Source: Glebionis coronaria
Lineage: Eukaryota > Streptophyta > Magnoliopsida > Asterales > Asteraceae
Assembly: GCA_025667525.1 (NCBI GenBank)
Contig: CM046878.1
Coordinates: 83,534,196 to 83,598,195 of the forward strand
Reading direction: 5' to 3'
DNA: 64,000 bases
Shown here: positions 57,784 to 64,000 of the stretch, one piece after another
How the letters are laid out: each line of letters opens with the position of its first letter
Numbering within the stretch: position 1 is the stretch's first letter
Position numbers and translations under genes: made by a program
The notes under the pieces: model-generated
Databases searched by the model: none
What the model was told of the DNA's origin: nothing
Seen by the model: the letters and a program-made list of their open reading frames with translations, nothing else

Positions 57784-58467
57784 TCATGGACAAAACACAA
57801 CTCTGTAGTTAGTACCACCGGGGCATGAAATTTGACTAGTGTCATCATCTTGAGGGTAACTATAAGCATCAGGACAATTGTTTTTGAAATACCTTGAATA
57901 ATCAGTAGGTCCACAACTACCACGCGTAGGGGTGCAACAATACTGCACGGTTTTGAAAACCGTGCAAGGATTGTTGCATCCTCCTGCAGTTCGTAGTTGT
58001 TGAGGGCACTGGTTATTGAGATTAATACCACATCTTAACGTTTTGCACGCACCACCAACGGGGCTAAACTCCATCGGGATATTAAAGCCATCAACTAGAG
58101 AGATGTCGGGAAAGTCCCTACCCATGTATTGGTTTAGAGCAAACTCGGCTAATGTATTGGGTGGAGTCCCATAACCTTGACACTCAAGTCGGCCATTGCA
58201 ATCACCCGTTTCACATTTCCCTTGCCCATTTGCATCAAAGCGGCAGTTGGTCCGTCCCCATATACGTGCTCCTGTCGTTCCAGCAGCTACCTGAACTTGC
58301 CAAGTTTGACCAGTTTCAAGACGTCTGCCTCCACCAGGCGAGGCAGCGGCCCATACAGTGTATGGACATCGGTTTATGACATCGAAATTGGCTCCTTGAG
58401 TGAAAGTGAAGCAAAAGATGGCTAGTATGGCGAATGAAATGAGAGAATTTTTAGAATAATTGGCCAT
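57784..58467 (-). CDS. Thaumatin-like protein (PR-5 / osmotin-like)
   Basis: 227 residues, single exon, complete. The chosen start is the ATG at 58465-58467 ([18 protein letters not shown]), because the in-frame upstream Met at 58545 lies upstream of the TATA box. Residues 1-25 are a typical signal peptide (hydrophobic core, ends TQG-A), so the protein is secreted or vacuole-bound. The mature part begins [20 protein letters not shown] and has the 16 cysteines of the large thaumatin class. The residues lining the acidic cleft (the Arg in WGRTNC, the Glu in LAEFAL, the Asp residues in RDFPD, LVDG and CPDAY) are present. PR-5 proteins are made during pathogen attack or osmotic stress and can harm fungal membranes or bind glucans. 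Which subgroup it belongs to cannot be settled here. It is the only intact host gene in the window. Confidence 0.96.
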   Translation of the reverse strand: MANYSKNSLISFAILAIFCFTFTQGANFDVINRCPYTVWAAASPGGGRRLETGQTWQVQVAAGTTGARIWGRTNCRFDANGQGKCETGDCNGRLECQGYGTPPNTLAEFALNQYMGRDFPDISLVDGFNIPMEFSPVGGACKTLRCGINLNNQCPQQLRTAGGCNNPCTVFKTVQYCCTPTRGSCGPTDYSRYFKNNCPDAYSYPQDDDTSQISCPGGTNYRVVFCP

Positions 58468-58503
58468 GTTTAGTGTGGGTTGAAGTAGCTTTGGCTCAAG
58501 GGA

Positions 58504-58511
58504 TTTATATA
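58504..58511 (-). promoter_or_regulatory. TATA box of the PR-5 gene
   Basis: The minus strand reads TATATAAA, 37 nt upstream of the ATG, implying a very short 5' leader (about 10 nt), or a start site closer to the box than usual. Confidence 0.6.
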
Positions 58512-58613
58512 GGGAAGTTTTGCAGTATGGAAAATTATTTTCCACAAAATTTTAATCATACCGAAGAAAATTTGAGACTTGGGAAGTGTGAGTGAACAGT
58601 AATAATTTCTTAT

Positions 58614-58726
58614 GGTCAAATTAAAAACGAAAATGTTACGTACGTCTTCTAGATTGATAATCTATAAATATCTCTAGAATCATTGAATGTGTTTCTGAAG
58701 TCAAAAATGTTACGGAGTAGTTGACT
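58614..58726. promoter_or_regulatory. W-box cluster upstream of the PR-5 gene
   Basis: Three TTGAC[C/T] motifs: complement at 58614-58619, complement at 58699-58704, and plus strand at 58721-58726. WRKY factors bind such sites in defence genes. The motif is short, so chance occurrence cannot be excluded. Confidence 0.45.
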
Positions 58727-59290
58727 GTCGCGGATTTGCATTTATTATTATGTCTCGTTGAATACTACTGCAAGAAAATACCTCGATCGATCAACAAATT
58801 TTTATTTCCACAATTATAAAAAGCCTGTCATTCCGTCAAATTTTATTGCATTATAACTGCAAGGTGCTCGCGCTTCGCTGCGAGAATTTTGGTTTTGTTA
58901 CCTGTTGGAACATATTTGAGTACGTGTTATAAGGTCGTTACACACTATGGAAAGACATTGTATGTACCGAAGTACATGAGTTAAATCGTCAAGTTATGAG
59001 CACTAAATCTATAGCATCTGTTCTATTATGGATCTCGACAATGTTCTTGGCTTTCCACTTCTGTTGGTGCACGAACTCATAATTGACACCTCTATAATCT
59101 TATAACAGCAAATAAAAGTAAGACCAAGTGGCCAAATATGAATCCAAAGATCACTTTCAAAATGTACATACACACTTTTTACTATAGTGTATTTGTTGAA
59201 AAACATGAATCAAACACCTCAAACACTTTTCCTTTTCTTAAACAAGATCAAGAACACAAACAAAATAAGAAAAATATTAAAGACTACCAG
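58727..59290. other. Intergenic between the PR-5 promoter and a Copia LTR
   Basis: No gene. A short GC-rich hairpin CTCGCgcttcgctGCGAG lies near 58868-58885; meaning unknown. Confidence 0.45.
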
Positions 59291-59690
59291 TGTTACTCAC
59301 GTGTAGCCGTATAATCTACATGATCATAGTTTTACAATCATAAAACAATAAAAAGATTAACAAGGGTTTCTGAGTTCAAGAGTTTGAGAGAGAGAGTATA
59401 ACTGTGTGAGAAAGACACAGTCAAAATGAGGCGATAATAACTATGAGATACATGCTCCTCTCTATAAACAAAGACAAAGAATAAAGAGCCGTTGTAATGG
59501 GCTCTTCATGATGGGTATAAAAAGCCCAACGTCCAAGTCCAGTAGCAACTAACGAAGCTTGACACCTTTGGTCCTTGTAGTCCATGAGACACTTCACACC
59601 AAGTCCAAACCTGTAACAGAAACAATAAAACCAACATAATAAGTCCTTGATGTTAGAATGGGTAGGCAGATTAGGTCCTCAATTTTAACA
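59291..59690 (-). repeat. 3' LTR of Copia 2
   Basis: 400 bp. In element orientation it begins TGTTAAAATTGAG just after the PPT and ends GTGAGTAACA, giving TGTTA...TAACA ends. The outer border (59291) is inferred from this symmetry because the second LTR is out of view. Confidence 0.7.
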
Positions 59691-59702
59691 TCCCCCCTTA
59701 AT
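59691..59702 (-). other. Polypurine tract of Copia 2
   Basis: The minus strand reads TTAAGGGGGGA directly before the LTR start. Confidence 0.85.
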
Positions 59703-59706
59703 CTGA

Positions 59707-62700
59707 TTACCCATACATGTTTATCATTCCATGTTTGTTAACAAACTTTTGATGCAGTTCAATGTCCAACCCTTTGGTTAGGACATCTGCAATTTGATTT
59801 GCAGAGTCCACTTTGACAGTTTTAACAACACCATTAAAATCTTTTCCCTCACAAAGTGAAGGTCTATTTCAAGATACTTAGTTCTCTCATGAAACATAGG
59901 GTTGGCTGCTATTTTCATAGCAGAATTGCTGTCACAAAACAGATCCACAGGCAAAAGATTATAACATTTCAAATCCTTTAAAATTTTGAGGATCCATATG
60001 ACTTCACTAGTCACAGAAGCAAGAGCTCTGTACTCTGCTTCTGCTGAAGATTTAGAGAGAGTATGTTGTTTTTTACTCTTCCATGAAATCAAGTTTCCAT
60101 TTAAGAAAACACAATACCCAGTAACAGACCTCCTAGTCACAATGCATTTTGCCCAGTCAGTATCAGAAAAGGCTTTAAGAGACATACCAGAGTTTCTTAC
60201 AACATTAATACCAAGGCCAGGAGACCCTTTTAGATACCTCAGCATTTTGAAAGCAATTTTCTTATGAGACAACAAGGGAGAATGCATAAATTGACTTAAA
60301 CAGTGAACAACATAAGAAATGTCAGGTCTGGTATTGGTCAAATAGATCAACTTACCCATAAGCTTTTGATATTCAACAATATTATCAAGAAAAGGGTCAT
60401 TTTTAGATGGTTGATTGGAAATAGACATCTTAGACACTAAGGGTGTCTTAGATGGTTTGCAGGCAAGCAACCCATATTCAGACAAGAGATCAAACACATA
60501 TTTCCTTTGGTTTAAACATACACCCGCGTCAGTCTTGATAACTTCAATCCCCAAAAAATACTGCAAATTTCCCAAGTCTTTAATTTTAAACTTACCTTTC
60601 AAAAACATTTTGAAGTTATCAATCTCAGTCTTATTATTCCCAGTAACAATTATGTCATCCACATAAACAAGAACAGCAATGAACAACTTATCATCAGACT
60701 TAGTGTAAAGAGAGTAATCTGATTTGCTTTGAACAAACCCATTCTCAATAAGGACATATGTGAGCTTAAAATTCCACTGTCTAGGAGACTACTTAAGACC
60801 ATAAATAGATTTTTTCAACCTACACACAAGATTTTGGTTACCAGTATAAAATCCTTGTGGAGGCTTCATGTAAACAGTTTCATCAAGCTCACCATACAAG
60901 AAGACATTGTTAACATTAGGTTGGTAAATAGGCCAAGACTGGTTAACAACAAGATTAATTAAACATCTAACAGTAACCATTTTCACAACAGGAGAAAAAG
61001 TTTCCTCATAATCAATCCCTTCCTTTTGACCACAACTCATGGCAACAAGTCTAGCCTTATACCTTTCTATTTCACCATTGGATTTAAACTTAAGCTTCCA
61101 AACCCACTTAGAGTTCAGAGCATTTCTACCATGAGGTAACTCAACTAAATCCCAAGTATCATTTTCAAGTAAGGCAGCAAACTCTAAATTCATAGCATCA
61201 ACCCATTGAGGGTTTTGGGAGGCTTCAAAGAAGTTCCTAGGTTCACTATTTTTATTTAATTGAGTTATAAAATACAAAGCATCACCCTTGGTTCTAGAAT
61301 ATCCCACAAACCTCTCAATCCCATACTTGACCTTTGATTTAACAACAAAATCATTATAATTTTTTTGAAAAACAGAAGGTCTAGAAGACCTTCTTAACCC
61401 TTCCTGAGCATTAACATTAGAATTATCACCCAAGTCTTCTCCCATGCTTTGAACATGAGGGGGAAGACTTTGGTTAATTTCCAAGTGACCCTCAGAAATG
61501 TGATTATCATCAAGTGTGGCAGCCTCATTCCCCCTTGAACTAGCGTCTGTGGTATCATTGCATGGGGCAATGTGTCCACTGTCACCTAGACTCATGGGTA
61601 GGCTGCTAGCACTTGGTGACCCATGATCACCATTATGTGCATTTGTTACTCTCTCATCATCATAGGTTAGCTCAGGGTTTTCTAAGTCAAAAAATGTCAA
61701 AGCCTTATCATTTTGGAAAACATCAAATTCTTCATTATTATTCTTTTTATTCAAAACCCCATCTATAAAAGGAAAAATGGATTCACAAAGCTTGACATCT
61801 CTAGAAACAAGAAATTGATGTCTGTCAAGACTATAAAGCTTGTAACCCTTTTGAGAGTTAGAGAAACCCATCATAACATATTTTTCAGATCTGTTGGACA
61901 ATTTATCATGACAATTTAAAATAGCAGCAAAACAAAGACATCCAAAGGTCCTAATATGAGAGAGGTTTGGGGATGAATTATAAATCATCTCATAAGGAGA
62001 TCTACCATTTAGCACAGAAGAAGGCAATCTGTTAATAAGATAGGTAGCAGTTAGAATGCATTCAATCCAAAATCTTAAAGGAATTCCCCCCTGAAACATA
62101 AGGCATCTGGTAACATTGAGCAAATGCCTATGTTTCCTTTCAGCAACCCCATTTTGTTGTGGAGTGTAGGGACAAGAGGTTTGGTGTATAATCCCATGAT
62201 TATGACAAAAATTTTGAAAACCATGATTAACAAATTCAATTCCATTGTCACTTCTAAAGATTTTCACATTTGTTTTAAACTGAGTTTTCAGCAGATTGAA
62301 AAAAATTTCAATATAAATCCCAACTTCATCTTTACTTTTGATCAAGTACACCCAAACAGCCCTTGTATAGTCATCCCCAACAGTCAAGAAATACCTATGA
62401 CCAGTGTGACTGGTCACCCTATAAAGACCCCACAAATCCAAATGAACAAGATCACCAAGAACTTTAGTTTTATGATCACCTAAAGGAAATGGTTCTCTAG
62501 TTTGTTTAGCTCTTTGACATATTTCACACAAATCATGTTGACCAAAATCAGATATGTTCAAACTCTTTTTTAGAACACTTAGAGCAGGGTCAGCAGGGTG
62601 ACCTAATCTAACATGCCAATCATGTTTGGAAAGAGAACAAGTAGGAACACAGAAATCATGCACAATCTTAGTACCTTCTATATCTAAATAGTAAAGACCA

Positions 62701-64000
62701 TCAGATTGTTTACCAGTCCCTAAAACAGTTTGGTGATTCAAATCCTGATTCACAAAAAAAACATTTATTCTCATAAAAAACAACCAAGACTTTATTATCC
62801 TTAGCAAGTTTATGAACAGAAATAAGAGTAACACAATAATCAGGAATCACAAGAACATCAAATAAAACCAGCCCATTAGGAAGTTTTAGGTTACCAATTT
62901 TAGAAATAATGGCTTCAGTCCCATTGGGATGAGCCACTTTAATGTTTAAGTGAGAGATGTCAAAACATTGTCCAAATCAGATTCATTATTGGTCATATTT
63001 TGGCTAGCCCTAGAATCAACAACCTTCCCCTTATAAGGCAGTTTAGATTTGATGTTAGTGCTACAACAAAAGAATTTCTCAAAATTATCATTAAAAGCTT
63101 TGTTGTTGTTGAAATAGATACTTGCCATATTGGCATGAACCACCTTTTGAGAGTCATTAGCAGAGCTTTTGTTATCCTTAATAAGAGAGAGCAAAGTGGT
63201 CAATTGTTTATCAGTGAACCCAGTAGAAGAAGATGTCCCAACAAAATTATTGGAGACACTTTTCCCTTTAAAATTTTGCCCCCCTTTCTTTTTCCAAAGT
63301 CACTAGGATAACCAATGATTTTAAAGCATCTATCAATGGTGTGCCCATTATAACAACAATTTTCACAAATAATCTCAACATTACTATTACCATTAGGTCT
63401 ATACCCATTGTTGTTAGGGGCATTAGGTCTAAAACCAGTGGTGGTAAAATTAGGTCTAAAGTTGCCATTGTTCCCAGGGTTAGGTCTGAAATTACTAGCT
63501 TGAGAATTTTGAGGGTTTTGAGGTCTTTGAGTATTGTTTCTAGCAGGCCCATTAGAGAAAAAAACCAGAGTTTTGAGTCCTTTGAGAAGACCCAGAACCA
63601 CTACCATAAGCCATCCTGTGAGATTCCTTACTGGAAATGATGGCATAAGCTCCCTTAACATCAGAGAGATTCTCTCTAGACAATACAGAACTTCTTATAG
63701 TCATGTAAGAATCATCCAATCCCATCAAAAATTGCATCAACTTCAACAACTGATTATGCTTTTTAAAATCACTGGAAGCAGAATACACACAAGCATGTAA
63801 TTCAACCATGGCGTCATATGGTTTCCAATAGGCATTCAACTTATGATAATAATCAGACAAATTAGACCCATTTTGCTTGAAAGTATTAATCTTGTGATGC
63901 AAATTAAAAATTACAGACCCATCAACCTTATGATAGGTCTCTTTAAGTTCCTTCCAAACATGTTTAGCCTTCTTTGAAAAAATTTGACCAAGAAAAAGTT
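59707..64000 (-). pseudogene. Copia 2 gag-pol, multiply broken, 5' end outside the window
   Basis: From right to left: UBN2-type gag (64000 to about 63550, NGSNLSDYYHKLNAYWKPYD), an Asn-rich linker with a CCHC knuckle (CENCCYNGHTIDRC, about 63370), and a protease whose active-site glycine is replaced (VDSRAS, about 63010). Next are integrase (HHCC about 62630-62510; catalytic D, D and E near 62430, 62250 and 62140), then RT with YVDD (about 60655) and RNase H, ending at 59707. Lesions: frame changes at about 63570, 63250, 62960 and 62757 (an A/T run), a stop at about 60792, and a frame change at about 59845. Domain order is complete for Copia. It is not functional. Confidence 0.92.

Larger units (their letters stand above)
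59291..64000 (-). mobile_element. Copia retrotransposon 2 (3' part; runs past the window end)
   Basis: The minus-strand order gag, CCHC, protease, integrase, RT, RNase H, PPT, LTR is read from right to left. The 3' LTR is at 59291-59690. The 5' LTR and PBS lie beyond 64000, so no TSD can be checked; the left flank would be ACCAG. The gag is of the UBN2 type, unlike the Tnt1-type gag of the first Copia, so this is a different lineage. Confidence 0.93.

Noticed and set aside
58468..58545. Upstream in-frame Met of the thaumatin-like gene
   Set aside because: It lies upstream of the TATA box, and the extra residues precede a normal signal peptide that starts at the internal Met.
58868..58885. 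GC hairpin near the PR-5 promoter as a Helitron 3' end
   Set aside because: It is not followed by CTAGT-type text, so no terminus can be supported.

Overview
This window is plant nuclear DNA, almost certainly from a eudicot. An Asteraceae-like genome is a guess from the overall TE style, not something the sequence proves. I can support only one ordinary host gene, an intronless PR-5/thaumatin-like gene on the minus strand at 57784-58467. Nearly everything else is transposable element (TE) sequence, much of it nested, and most boundaries can be read from target-site duplications (TSDs).

Left part (1-19 kb): a Tork/Tnt1-like Copia element (1941-7159, minus) with near-identical 336-bp LTRs sits inside an AT-rich hAT-like element (1903-7879). 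After it come remains of a PIF/Harbinger Myb-like ORF1 (9659-10729), a CACTA MITE inside a hairpin MITE (11618-12374), a Stowaway-like MITE, a hAT MITE (14176-14693), a broken PIF/Harbinger transposase (15068-16345), and a 2.2-kb Mutator-type element (16808-19048). The Mutator-type element is packed with ACATGT-centred palindromes.

Middle (19-27 kb): at 19.3-19.8 kb a ~160-bp direct repeat occurs twice, and each copy carries a complete type III hammerhead ribozyme. The predicted cleavage sites are 295 nt apart. This retrozyme-like or viroid-like self-cleaving repeat is the most striking signal in the window. It is followed by an almost fully palindromic Mutator foldback MITE (20460-21332), a hAT MITE, another Mutator-type MITE, a solo LTR (25383-25965) and a non-autonomous Helitron (26005-27174).

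27.3-56.3 kb is one nest. A ZMYM1/TTF-zinc-finger type hAT transposon (27338-56280, TSD GATGCAAG) was split by a chromodomain Gypsy element, Gypsy A (27648-54143, minus, TSD CTAAT). Gypsy A in turn received a second member of its family, Gypsy B (33644-43717, plus, TSD ATCCA), a hAT MITE (44078-44626, TSD ATGGGGAG) and a very long solo LTR (46261-50690). That solo LTR itself contains a small solo LTR (46322-46892, TSD GATCA). The gag region of Gypsy A contains three short GT-AG segments (83, 62 and 74 nt) whose removal keeps one reading frame. They look like genuine introns, which is odd for an element that moves through RNA.

Right part (56-64 kb): the PR-5 gene with a TATA box and W-box motifs upstream, then the 3' part of another Copia element (59291 to beyond the window end, minus), heavily broken. 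Many premature stops in the retroelements fit C-to-T/G-to-A changes, as expected for methylated, silenced repeats. No tRNA, rRNA or CRISPR array was found.
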